64,000 nt of DNA from Nitrosovibrio sp. Nv6 (lineage in GTDB: Bacteria; Pseudomonadota; Gammaproteobacteria; Burkholderiales; Nitrosomonadaceae). The stretch is taken from NCBI RefSeq assembly GCF_900110495.1, contig NZ_FODX01000001.1:992001-1056000 (forward strand), in the 5' to 3' direction. This document shows positions 1 to 7,758 of the stretch, in pieces (position 1 is the first letter of the stretch; each line of letters opens with the position of its first letter). The notes under the pieces were generated by a model, which saw only the letters and a list, made by a program, of their open reading frames with translations, was not told where the DNA came from and searched no databases. The translations under genes and the position numbers were made by a program.

Positions 1-369
1 ACTTCTCAACGAACTCCAGCCTACTCCATTCCGCGGATGATGAGTGCGATAGCTTTCTCAAAAAAACCTACGGTTTGTTTAATTCAAAATGGTATCAACT
101 GCGGAACATTCCGCTCCCGTTCAGAATGGCAGTAGGGGCAATGGGTGGAGCGAGCCGTAACGTGCGACTGACCGTTATCCTATCCTGAACGAAAGTCAAT
201 TCAGGAAGGATAAAAGGGTAGTGACCGGACAGTCACACCATGTGATCTGCCTTGACTAGTGCTTCGCAGCGACTGATCCGCGATACACCTGCCCTCCCAA
301 GCAGGCACAATGAGGCAGCCTTCCACCTATATCCAGCCGACATCTGCATCTGATCAACAATTTAATTGC
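1..369. other. Left-edge stretch without a supported gene
   Basis: No gene can be supported here. A plus-strand frame is open from base 3 to a stop near 188, about 60 codons. It could be the tail of a gene entering from the left, but I recognise nothing in it. The stretch holds short inverted repeats: GCGGAA/TTCCGC near 102-115 and TCCTGAA/TTCAGGA near 182-206. Neither is followed by a T run, so I do not call a terminator. Confidence 0.4.
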
Positions 370-585
370 TCAGTCTTTCGACCTCATCCTGATGTTTGCC
401 TGAGCCTCTGCTTTATTGAGGGCGGAAATGCTGCGCCCAAATGCATCTCTCGTTTTCCTGTCAGCCTGAGCGCTCTTTATGCTGCGCTCGCACCGCCAGC
501 GTTTGCCCGTCTTTGTGACAACCAGACGCATTTCATCTCGTGAATGTTGAACGTGACAATGGTAGCAATAGATATTGGTAGGCAT
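370..585 (-). CDS. Small CxxC protein of unknown function, 71 residues
   Basis: I do not recognise the family. The protein opens with MPTNIYCYHC, so it has a Cys-x2-Cys pair near the N-terminus, and a further RWRC follows near residue 30. This resembles a small metal-binding ribbon. The C-terminal half is basic and polar. The start at 585 is chosen over an in-frame ATG 30 bases upstream because AAGGAAA lies about six bases before it. It has its own strand neighbourhood: the tRNA-Arg terminator lies just upstream at 641-681, so it must be transcribed separately. Reality as a gene is likely but not certain. Confidence 0.55.
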   Translation of the reverse strand: MPTNIYCYHCHVQHSRDEMRLVVTKTGKRWRCERSIKSAQADRKTRDAFGRSISALNKAEAQANIRMRSKD

Positions 586-640
586 GATAGTTTTCCTTGT
601 ACGCATTCCCAGCATTTGGCGATAAGCGGCTGGAGTCTGA

Positions 641-681
641 AAAAAATAAGGGGCTAGACTTATTGCCTAACCCCTTTTTTT
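641..681 (-). terminator. Rho-independent terminator of tRNA-Arg
   Basis: The arms 648-657 (AAGGGGCTAG) and 667-676 (CTAACCCCTT) pair over ten positions with one G-T wobble and a nine-base loop. On the minus strand the stem is followed by A and a run of T (641-647). A T run at 675-680 also follows on the plus strand, so it could act in both directions. It lies directly downstream of the CCA end of tRNA-Arg. Confidence 0.8.
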
Positions 682-683
682 AA

Positions 684-760
684 TGGCGCGCCCGGCAGGA
701 TTCGAACCCACGACCCCTTGGTTCGTAGCCAAGTACTCTATCCAACTGAGCTACGGGCGC
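684..760 (-). tRNA. tRNA-Arg (anticodon ACG)
   Basis: The minus strand folds as a 77-base tRNA. The acceptor stem is GCGCCCG with CGGGCGC, the discriminator is G, and CCA is encoded at 686-684. The anticodon stem CTTGG/CCAAG encloses the loop CTACGAA, giving anticodon ACG, which reads CGU-type arginine codons after inosine modification. The T loop GTTCGAATC is standard. A terminator follows immediately. Confidence 0.96.
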
Positions 761-766
761 CTAAAA

Positions 767-796
767 GCTGGTCAAGTTTCGGCTGGTCAAGTTTTG
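767..796. repeat. Tandem 15-bp direct repeat upstream of tRNA-Arg
   Basis: Two adjacent copies of a 15-base unit beginning GCTGGTCAAGTTT lie at 767-781 and 782-796, with one mismatch. They fall inside the predicted 5' leader of the tRNA-Arg transcript. On the minus strand each copy contains TTGACC. It is probably a small local duplication. Confidence 0.6.
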
Positions 797-825
797 CCCA
801 GAGTATTAAAAATTGCCCATCCATC

Positions 826-856
826 ATTATATCAGACTGATGGGCTCAAGGGTCAA
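826..856 (-). promoter_or_regulatory. Possible promoter of tRNA-Arg
   Basis: Read on the minus strand, TTGACC (856-851) and a perfect TATAAT (831-826) are separated by 19 bases. That spacing is longer than ideal, so a weaker overlapping -10 (TGATAT, 16-base spacing) is also possible. A start near 819 would leave a leader of about 60 bases to be removed by tRNA processing. Confidence 0.4.
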
Positions 857-964
857 AGCAATTTCGAACCCAAACCGCTGCTATTCTCTCTCGAAACTAA
901 AAAATACTGACGTGGAAATACGGGCTCAGGAAGCTGACAGGGGTATCCAGAATTTCATACCGGC

Positions 965-1954
965 TTAAAAATCGGGAATGAGCACGGCCGCGCCCGTCAG
1001 TTTCCCTTCACGCAGCCTCGTTAAAGCTGTATTTGCCTCACTGAGCGGCAGCAATTCCGTAGTCACCCTGATAGGTATTTTCGGGGCCAATGTCAGAAAT
1101 TCTTCGGCATCCTGGCGGGTAAGATTGGCAACGGATACCAGGCGTTTTTCACGCCATAGAATGTCATAGGGAAAAGCAGGAATATCGCTCATGTGAATGC
1201 CCCCACAGACGACGATTCCGCCCGCGCGAATTGATCGCAGCGCAGCGGGCACGAGAGCGCCCACGGGCGCGAAAATAATCGCGGCGTCGAGTTCTTCTGG
1301 CGGCGCCATATCTGAATTGCCTGCCCAGGCCGCGCCCATCCTGACGGCAAAATCCTGTGCCGCAGTATCTCCAGGCCGCGTGAAGGCAAATAATTTCCGC
1401 TCCTGATAACGCAGGATCTGGGCGACGATATGAGCCGCAGCGCCGAAGCCGTAAATTCCAATTCGCTCAGCGTCGCCAGCCATTTTAAGCGCGCGGTAAC
1501 CGATCAATCCGGCACACAACAGGGGCGCGGCTTCCACGTCGCTATAAGTGTCGGGAATACGGAAACAATAACGGGCGTCGGCGACGGTATATTCGGCGTA
1601 GCCTCCATCTATCTGATAACCGGTAAATCTGGCGTCTGCACATAGATTCTCGCGTCCGCTGCGGCAGTAGCGGCACTCACCGCAGGTCCAGCCCAGCCAG
1701 GGAATACCGATCCGTTCACCCACGGAAAAATGGCGTACGTTTGTTCCACACGCCGCCACTCGTCCTACGATTTCATGTCCCGGAACAATCGGCAGTTTTG
1801 GATCGGGCAATTCGCCGTCCACCACATGCAAATCAGTGCGGCAAACAGCGCATGCTGCAACCTTGACCAGCAGTTCATCGGGACTTGGTCGTGGACGGGA
1901 CAGCGAGCGCTTTTGAAGCATCTGTCCAGGCACGTTCAGCACCATTGCGTACAT
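965..1954 (-). CDS. Zinc-dependent alcohol dehydrogenase, AdhA-like
   Basis: A medium-chain zinc alcohol dehydrogenase of 329 residues that would oxidise an alcohol or reduce an aldehyde with NAD(P) in the cytoplasm. The catalytic zinc ligands are visible as Cys38, His60 (in PGHE) and Cys147. The structural zinc site is Cys91, Cys94, Cys97 and Cys105. A glycine-rich Rossmann motif (GFGAAAH) sits at about 169-175. It is the last gene of the minus-strand run GH2-galT-galK-adh, 47 bases after galK, and is probably cotranscribed. The substrate is not given by the sequence. It may be general fermentative housekeeping instead of part of galactose use. A second in-frame ATG three codons in is an alternative start. 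Confidence 0.88.
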   Translation of the reverse strand: MYAMVLNVPGQMLQKRSLSRPRPSPDELLVKVAACAVCRTDLHVVDGELPDPKLPIVPGHEIVGRVAACGTNVRHFSVGERIGIPWLGWTCGECRYCRSGRENLCADARFTGYQIDGGYAEYTVADARYCFRIPDTYSDVEAAPLLCAGLIGYRALKMAGDAERIGIYGFGAAAHIVAQILRYQERKLFAFTRPGDTAAQDFAVRMGAAWAGNSDMAPPEELDAAIIFAPVGALVPAALRSIRAGGIVVCGGIHMSDIPAFPYDILWREKRLVSVANLTRQDAEEFLTLAPKIPIRVTTELLPLSEANTALTRLREGKLTGAAVLIPDF

Positions 1955-2001
1955 GGGATCGTTTGGCGTAAACGTCTCGATACAAAATCGGCGATTGACG
2001 A

Positions 2002-3093
2002 TTATGGTCGAACTGAGCGGTCACGGGCGCTTGACGGCACAAGCATGCGGCCGCTGAAACCCGATCTCGAATAATCGAGCAATACCCCTTCGGAAATTTC
2101 CGGCAATGCTTGCGGTTCGCACAAGGCTACGCATGCGCCCCCAAACCCGGCACCGGTCAAGCGGGCTCCATATACGTGAGAATGTGCCTGCAACAATGCT
2201 ACCAACCGATCAAGTTCCGATACCGAAACCTCATAGTCGTCACGAAGGCTGGCATGCGATGCGTTCATCAGAGCGCCAAATTCTTCTGCGCCGCTGCAAG
2301 CGGCCGCCAGAAGCACCCGTTCATTTTCGCTCACGATATGGCGTACCCGGCGGCGCAACGGCTCAGGTAGAGTATCCGCAACCGAGATATCGTTAACATC
2401 ACGCAGCGAGATCACCCCCAGCCGCCGCGCCGCCTCTTCACATTCGGCCCGGCGTTGATTATAACCACTGCCCGCCAAGGTGCGGGCTAACCCCGAATCG
2501 AGTACCAGTACCGCCGATCCAGGCGGCAACGGGATGAGCCGACGCTCCAGCGTGCGAGTGTCGAGAAGCAGGGCGCTTTGCGTTCCGGCAAGGCTTGAAG
2601 CCATCTGATCCATGATGCCGCAGCGGACGCCGGCGTGCTTGATTTCGGCGCGCTGCGCAAGCTGTGCTATAAGTACGTCATCCACGAGCTCACCGGTCAA
2701 ACTACGCACAGCCCGAAGTGTGGCAACTTCCAGCGCCGCACTGGAAGACAAACCTACTCCAATAGGTACATCTGACTGAACATATATATCCGAGGCCGGA
2801 GTTTTGATTCCGGCAGCATGCGCTTCCACGAGACAGCCATAAACGTACGTGGCGAAATGTTCCGTGGGGGGTGAATCAAGCGTGAAGCGGACTGTACAGT
2901 CGAGCATCTCGGAACGCAGCACATACCTACCTTCATTATTGCGGCGCATGCTGACACTCGTCTGCTGCTCGATGGCGATTGGCAGCACATAGCCGTCATT
3001 ATAATCCGTGTGTTCGCCCAGCAGATTGACCCGCCCGGGAGCTCGCGCCACCACTTCCGGCGATCCGCCAAATACCGCTTCGAAACTGCTCAT
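2002..3093 (-). CDS. galK: Galactokinase
   Basis: Phosphorylates galactose to galactose 1-phosphate with ATP, the first step of the Leloir pathway. It is a GHMP kinase of 363 residues. The galactokinase signature GRVNLLGEHTDY is at about 20-31. The phosphate-binding motif GVGLSSSAA is at 112-120, and GIMDQ, which carries the catalytic aspartate, is near 159-163. GFGGACVAL near the C-terminus is the third GHMP motif. GGAG five bases before the ATG supports the start. It follows galT with a 97-base gap. The length is slightly short of the E. coli protein (382), which is within the normal range. Confidence 0.95.
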   Translation of the reverse strand: MSSFEAVFGGSPEVVARAPGRVNLLGEHTDYNDGYVLPIAIEQQTSVSMRRNNEGRYVLRSEMLDCTVRFTLDSPPTEHFATYVYGCLVEAHAAGIKTPASDIYVQSDVPIGVGLSSSAALEVATLRAVRSLTGELVDDVLIAQLAQRAEIKHAGVRCGIMDQMASSLAGTQSALLLDTRTLERRLIPLPPGSAVLVLDSGLARTLAGSGYNQRRAECEEAARRLGVISLRDVNDISVADTLPEPLRRRVRHIVSENERVLLAAACSGAEEFGALMNASHASLRDDYEVSVSELDRLVALLQAHSHVYGARLTGAGFGGACVALCEPQALPEISEGVLLDYSRSGFSGRMLVPSSARDRSVRP

Positions 3094-3190
3094 CCGAGCT
3101 CCAGACGAGTATCAGGGCGCAGGCCGTCTCGCCGGATTTCCGCGTCGGGCAGGAGATCAGGGTGGATGCTGGCGCAACAGGGGGCGGGAT

Positions 3191-4276
3191 TCATTCGAGA
3201 GCGACCTCCACTTGCTGAAGTTCGCGAGCCTTCTCTTCCGGCAGCGCATCCATCGCGAAAAACCCCGCTGCTATTTCGGTTCCGGCGAGATATTTGAGGC
3301 GGTCGCGGGTGCGATAGGGCGGATAGAACTCCGCATGAAGATGCGACTCAGGGTGAGCCTGGCCATCAACAGGCGCCTGGTACCAAGCCATCAAATATGG
3401 AAAAGGTCTCTGCCATAGTCCATCATATTTCAGTAATACCGTTTTTAACGCCCGCGCCAGGTCAGCGCGCTGATCGGAGGTGAGTCGAATAAAGCTTTCG
3501 ACTGGCTCGATGGGGGCGACCCATACTTCATACGGGTAGCGCGCGCATGCAGGAACGAAAGCTACAGCATGGGAACCTTCGTAAAGCATGCGCAAACCAG
3601 CACGGCGCTCCGCCGCGATGAGATCCTGCAGCACCCCGCTCCCTTTTTCTCCGTAATAACGTTGTGCTTCCTGCTGCATGCGTGCAGGCACCGGCGGCAC
3701 GAGGGGGTAGGCATAGATCTGGCCGTGGGGATGGTGCAAGGTCACACCAACCTCCGCCCCGCGGTTCTCGAATGGCAACACGTAGGCGATATCCTGCCGC
3801 TGCGCCATCCGGTCAGTACGATCTCCCCATACTTGCAGCAACAATTCGATGTGAGCAAGCGGCAGCGCCCCGAGCGATGCCGCCGCATCCTTCGTAAAAA
3901 CAACCACTTCACAGTGCCCTCCCGCGTGCTTGCTCGGCACGATCAAAGCGGGCGGCACTGCACTGACCCCGCCGAGTGATGGAAAACGGTTATCGAACAC
4001 CGCCACGTCCCAATCTCCAGCGGGTACCTCCGTGGGGTGAGCCGGGTCCGTGGTCACCCCTAGTGGATTGTACTCGGGGGGAGGCAAGAAGGTACGCCCT
4101 TGACGATAGGCGGCGTATGTGACCCATTCACCGCGGAGGGGATGCCACCGCAAGTGTGGACTTGCGTTCAGCGGCGCATCGAATGGGCTCGGTGCGGTGA
4201 TTTCGGGGTTTATCTCCTGGCGTGCATAGAGGGTTAGCCGCCGACCGTCGGGCTTGATGAGATCGAGCGAATACAC
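3191..4276 (-). CDS. galT: Galactose-1-phosphate uridylyltransferase
   Basis: Exchanges UMP between UDP-glucose and galactose 1-phosphate, giving UDP-galactose and glucose 1-phosphate. The protein has 361 residues. The HPH active site is at 182-184, where His184 forms the uridylyl intermediate, within HHPHGQIYAYP. GDWDVAVFDNRFPSL near 88-101 is a typical GalT segment. The start is GTG at 4276, adjoining the TAG of the upstream glycoside hydrolase, with GGAGGGG as ribosome binding site inside that gene, so translation is coupled. The Cys-x2-Cys zinc pair known from E. coli GalT is absent: the corresponding segment reads FLPPPEYNPL. Variants without this pair are known in the family. Confidence 0.94.
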   Translation of the reverse strand: MYSLDLIKPDGRRLTLYARQEINPEITAPSPFDAPLNASPHLRWHPLRGEWVTYAAYRQGRTFLPPPEYNPLGVTTDPAHPTEVPAGDWDVAVFDNRFPSLGGVSAVPPALIVPSKHAGGHCEVVVFTKDAAASLGALPLAHIELLLQVWGDRTDRMAQRQDIAYVLPFENRGAEVGVTLHHPHGQIYAYPLVPPVPARMQQEAQRYYGEKGSGVLQDLIAAERRAGLRMLYEGSHAVAFVPACARYPYEVWVAPIEPVESFIRLTSDQRADLARALKTVLLKYDGLWQRPFPYLMAWYQAPVDGQAHPESHLHAEFYPPYRTRDRLKYLAGTEIAAGFFAMDALPEEKARELQQVEVALE

Positions 4277-6058
4277 CTAGACCCCTCCGGGTATATGCGT
4301 GCGCGAAATGCGCGTCACCTTTGCGATTTCCTCAATGGGGATTTTCGGTGTGCGATCTGCACAGAGCAATCCGTTCGCTTCCTGAAAAGTATCAGCAAAC
4401 TGGGTGTAGCAAAAACCGCTGAAGAGCGCGGTATGAATGATCGTGAGCATCAGGTCGCCATACATCCGCGCGAACTCATCGGCGTCCTTGGCGTCTGTAT
4501 AGCCCCACGAGTGCTCGACGCCCGGCTGGGGACACATGGCGAAGGCAATGCCGCCGAACTCGGTCAGCATAATCGGCTGACCCCGATGCGGGTAGCCGTC
4601 GAGCGTCAGAATCCGGCCGCCCGGCCGTCTCCGGTCGAATAACTGCTCGGGTTGGACTTCGGCGCCATAACGCTGACGCAGGTGCTCGATGTTAGCGTCG
4701 TAATCGTGAATGCCGATGATGTCGGTGGCGCTGCTTTCCCAGCCGTCGTTGCCGATTACAGGCCGAGTGGCGTCCAGCGTTTTCGTCAGATGATACAGCG
4801 CTTCGACAGCATGGCGCTGCTTGCCCACCGCCGTGAGTTCGGGTACGCCCCAGGATTCGTTGAAAGGAACCCAAACGATAATGCAGGGATGGCTGTAGTC
4901 GCGCTCGATAACCTCTGTCCACTCGCGCACAGTCCTTTTGATAGCACTGCGCGTAAAACGATAGGCTGAGGGCATTTCTTCCCACACCATGAGCCCCAGC
5001 CTGTCCGCCCAGTAGAGATATCGGGGATCCTCGACCTTTTGATGCTTACGCACGCCGTTGAATCCCATCGCCTTCGCAAGCTCCACATCTCGCCGCAACG
5101 CGTCATCGCCGGGCGCTGCCAGCAGGGTATCGGGCCAATAGCCCTGGTCAAGCACGAGTCGCAGGGTATATGGCCGTCCGTTGAGCATGAAGCGGTCGCG
5201 CAGGATATGCACTGATCGCAGTGCGGTGTACGAAGTGAATTCGTCCACCACTTCTTCTCCTCGCATGAGCCGCACAGTCGCATCGAGCAATGTCGGACGT
5301 TCGGGGCTCCACAGCAATTCATTGCGATAATCGTCGATACCGGGGTCGGACAGCACAATGAGCCGGTCGACTTCACGGTCCACCACCTGGTATCGGTCAT
5401 GCGCAAGCAGCTGCTCGCCATTCCGCAGGCAGACATCCACAGTAAGGTCGGCGGCGCACTCTCCTATGACCCGGGCCTCAAAACCAATGGCGTACGTCTC
5501 GACCTCGGGCGTCCACCGGATTTTTTCAATATAATTATCCGGCACCCGCTCTATCCAGACTGTCTGCCAGATTCCTGTCGTTCGTGGATACCAGATGGCA
5601 TGAGGCTCCAGTTGCCAATCCTGCTTGCCGCGCGGCTTGGCCAGCTCATGCGGGTCGTCATCCACTTGCACCGTCACCCTCTGGCTCCCCGACGAGTTCA
5701 GCATGTGAGTGATATCGGCCCAGAAAGGCGTGTGCCCGCCTTCGTGCGTGACAGCCAGACAGCCATTGATCCATACTCGCGCCGCGTAGTCCACCGCGCC
5801 GAACCGCAGAATCACGCGGCCGGGAGATGGCTCGCAGTCGAAGTCCCGCTCGTACCAGCACAGCGGGTGAAAGCCTCGATCGCCGATCCCGCTCGCTTCA
5901 GATTCGGGCGGAAAGGGCACGGTAATCTTTAATGGCCAGGTCGTGATTTGGGATGGCAGCGCAAATTCGCCCGCGTCGTCATAGCAAAAACGCCACGTGC
6001 CGTTGAGCGAAGTCCAATTCGAGCGCTGCATCTGTGGCCGGGGGTAGGCGAACTCCAA
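4277..6058 (-). CDS. Glycoside hydrolase family 2 (beta-galactosidase or beta-glucuronidase type)
   Basis: Hydrolyses a beta-glycoside with retention. It has 593 residues, close to bacterial beta-glucuronidase and much shorter than LacZ. An N-terminal sugar-binding jelly roll, an immunoglobulin-like domain and a C-terminal TIM barrel can be made out. The acid/base glutamate is in FNESWG at about residue 400 and the nucleophile in TEFGG at about 500. There is no signal peptide, so it acts in the cytoplasm. The start is TTG at 6058, supported by AGGAG seven bases upstream (6066-6070). It heads a run with galT and galK, which favours a galactoside substrate. The sequence alone cannot separate galactosidase from glucuronidase. 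Confidence 0.88.
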   Translation of the reverse strand: MEFAYPRPQMQRSNWTSLNGTWRFCYDDAGEFALPSQITTWPLKITVPFPPESEASGIGDRGFHPLCWYERDFDCEPSPGRVILRFGAVDYAARVWINGCLAVTHEGGHTPFWADITHMLNSSGSQRVTVQVDDDPHELAKPRGKQDWQLEPHAIWYPRTTGIWQTVWIERVPDNYIEKIRWTPEVETYAIGFEARVIGECAADLTVDVCLRNGEQLLAHDRYQVVDREVDRLIVLSDPGIDDYRNELLWSPERPTLLDATVRLMRGEEVVDEFTSYTALRSVHILRDRFMLNGRPYTLRLVLDQGYWPDTLLAAPGDDALRRDVELAKAMGFNGVRKHQKVEDPRYLYWADRLGLMVWEEMPSAYRFTRSAIKRTVREWTEVIERDYSHPCIIVWVPFNESWGVPELTAVGKQRHAVEALYHLTKTLDATRPVIGNDGWESSATDIIGIHDYDANIEHLRQRYGAEVQPEQLFDRRRPGGRILTLDGYPHRGQPIMLTEFGGIAFAMCPQPGVEHSWGYTDAKDADEFARMYGDLMLTIIHTALFSGFCYTQFADTFQEANGLLCADRTPKIPIEEIAKVTRISRTHIPGGV

Positions 6059-6527
6059 CGCACTTCTCCTCTAACAGGCATTTGCACGCTTGTCACCGAG
6101 ACCAGCGGCACCGGGTTGCATCCGCCTTGACTTACGACATGCGATGACTATGGCTTACGTTTCCTACTGCGAATACCGCGGTCGGGGGAAGCACTGGTAT
6201 CCGCAGACAAACGGTATCGATCAGGCAGGTAATCATACTATCCCAGTCTCAAATGTGGGTAGAAACGAGCGTAGAGATGAGACGTCGAATGTTTAGATTA
6301 TCAGTAAAATAAGCCGTTAACAAGAAAAAGCCCGGCTACTACTGGGACGCGGTGAGCCGTATCTCCAGGTAAGCGATTCCGGTAACGAGTCTTGGATCTT
6401 CCGCTTCACTTTGAATAGAAAGTGAGGTTCAAGAACCTATTGTTGGGCCTTGGCTTTTCGGTTGCGATGAGTTCTGCAGTTTGAGCGATGAATGGCTCAT
6501 AAAACTTGGGAGATGTGCGGCAGCAAC
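6059..6527. other. Intergenic region between the galactose cluster and a secreted protein
   Basis: About 470 bases lie upstream of the glycoside hydrolase and downstream of the secreted protein gene, both on the minus strand. It should carry the promoter of the galactose cluster, but I see no convincing -35/-10 pair. Apart from the AGGAG at 6066-6070 I see nothing to call. Confidence 0.5.
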
Positions 6528-7109
6528 TTACTCCTGATTATCATGTTCTGCCTGAGGCGGGACTTGCTCCCAATCACCGGGACATTCCTTCACCTCGGGA
6601 TAGTAACCTTCCGCTTCCCGGCAGTAATACCAATTATTAGTTTGCGGTTCGGGAGCCGATTGGGTGTCTTTTTTTTCGACATATACGACCCCCGGTTGAA
6701 TAGGGCGAAAATTCCCCGGAGAATATCCATAATACGGCGCTGGCGTATAGCCGAAGGCACCAAAGCCGAAAGCCGGGCCGAACCCATACGCGGGCCATCC
6801 GTGGATAATATGGGTATGATGACCTGTTCCGTGATGGCGATGACCACCATGATGGCCATGTCCGTCGGGACGCCCATCTTTATCCCGGTCCTCTCCTTGA
6901 TGATCATCCTGTTCGCCATCCTCATCTTCCGCACCTTCGCTGTCGGTACCGCTGTCAGCACCTTCGTCCCCCGCGTCGTCTCCTCCGCCATCGAACCCTC
7001 CATCGAATCCGCCATCATCTCCGTCAAAAGCTATTGCCGCTCCCGCCGGAATCAGCCCGATCAAGGCGACGATCAAGCATGAGAAACATAATAGATTGAG
7101 TTTTTTCAT
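6528..7109 (-). CDS. Secreted low-complexity protein rich in Asp, Gly and His
   Basis: I do not recognise a named family. The 193-residue protein has a clear signal peptide (basic MKK start, hydrophobic core, probable cleavage after GAAIA near residue 27). The mature part starts with an acidic Gly/Asp repeat (FDGGFDGGGDD and similar, about 28-75). A histidine-rich stretch with GHGHHGGHRHH follows (about 83-105), then a Gly/Tyr/Pro-rich segment. The C-terminus has WYYCREAEGYYPEVKECPG, with two cysteines, a motif common at the end of short proteobacterial envelope proteins. The acidic and histidine stretches suggest calcium or transition-metal binding, which is inference. Confidence 0.8.
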   Translation of the reverse strand: MKKLNLLCFSCLIVALIGLIPAGAAIAFDGDDGGFDGGFDGGGDDAGDEGADSGTDSEGAEDEDGEQDDHQGEDRDKDGRPDGHGHHGGHRHHGTGHHTHIIHGWPAYGFGPAFGFGAFGYTPAPYYGYSPGNFRPIQPGVVYVEKKDTQSAPEPQTNNWYYCREAEGYYPEVKECPGDWEQVPPQAEHDNQE

Positions 7110-7568
7110 GATAGTGCCCGTTTAAGCCTGTTAGACGAGGAGCTCCTGTGACCAGAAAAGGTCGCAACATACGTAGCAGCGCGAATAAGGGTACGAGCGG
7201 GCTTCAATTTCATTAACGCGCGGCGCGGTTGTTCGATGACAGCGGCAGCTCGCTCGGACTGGTCCGGGATTGGGAACTGAAGTCGGGATTGGGAATTCTA
7301 CTCAGGGCGGGCTGATTGGTTCGGCTATGCCTCGCCGTCCTGATGGGTTGGTTAGAGTACAGAACTAAAAGCAACTCAAACCCGCTTCGGGGTTAAAGCA
7401 GACCATCGACAAAACGGCGGAGAAACTTTCGATACTCTCAGATACTGTGAATAGCTGCGGGGCTAATGGGCGTCATTCATAGGGCTCAGTAGCCGGTTGC
7501 TTGGAGGGTGACCTTCTGAGCTGACTCCACGCGCCCTGCAGTTTGCAAAGGTCAATAGTAGGACGCAG
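7110..7568. other. Intergenic region upstream of the secreted protein
   Basis: About 460 bases between the secreted protein start and the 3' end of tRNA-Ser, both on the minus strand. It must hold the promoter of the secreted protein. A 12-base direct repeat CGGGATTGGGAA occurs at 7265-7276 and 7284-7295, a period of 19 bases, or about two helix turns, which could be a tandem protein-binding site. No gene is supported. Confidence 0.45.
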
Positions 7569-7661
7569 TGGCGGAGAGAGAGGGATTCGAACCCTCGATA
7601 AGCTTTTTGAGCCTATACTCCCTTAGCAGGGGAGCGCCTTCGACCACTCGGCCATCTCTCC
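7569..7661 (-). tRNA. tRNA-Ser (anticodon GCT)
   Basis: The minus strand folds as a 93-base tRNA with a long variable arm, as expected for serine. The acceptor stem is GGAGAGA/TCTCTCC, discriminator G, and CCA is encoded at 7571-7569. The anticodon stem CTCCC/GGGAG encloses CTGCTAA, giving GCT for AGC/AGU codons. It lies downstream of lysC on the same strand with its own promoter at 7675-7703. Confidence 0.96.
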
Positions 7662-7674
7662 GCAAACCCACACT

Positions 7675-7703
7675 AGGATAGCGGTTTACAACTCTTCGGT
7701 CAA
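7675..7703 (-). promoter_or_regulatory. Promoter of tRNA-Ser
   Basis: On the minus strand TTGACC (7703-7698) and TATCCT (7680-7675) are separated by exactly 17 bases. Transcription would start near 7668, a few bases before the tRNA 5' end at 7661. It lies between the lysC stop and the tRNA. Confidence 0.7.
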
Positions 7704-7758
7704 ACGATGGATTGTGAGCAATATATGGTATATCCGGCCGAACACGATGCTTCGTGAT

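Noticed and set aside
3..188. Open frame at the left edge that might be a gene tail
   Set aside because: About 60 codons without any recognisable motif, and a second frame is also open there. Evidence is too thin.
2106..2396. Frames opposite galK, galT and the glycoside hydrolase
   Set aside because: High-GC coding strands produce long antisense frames; these follow the codon pattern of the real genes and match no family.
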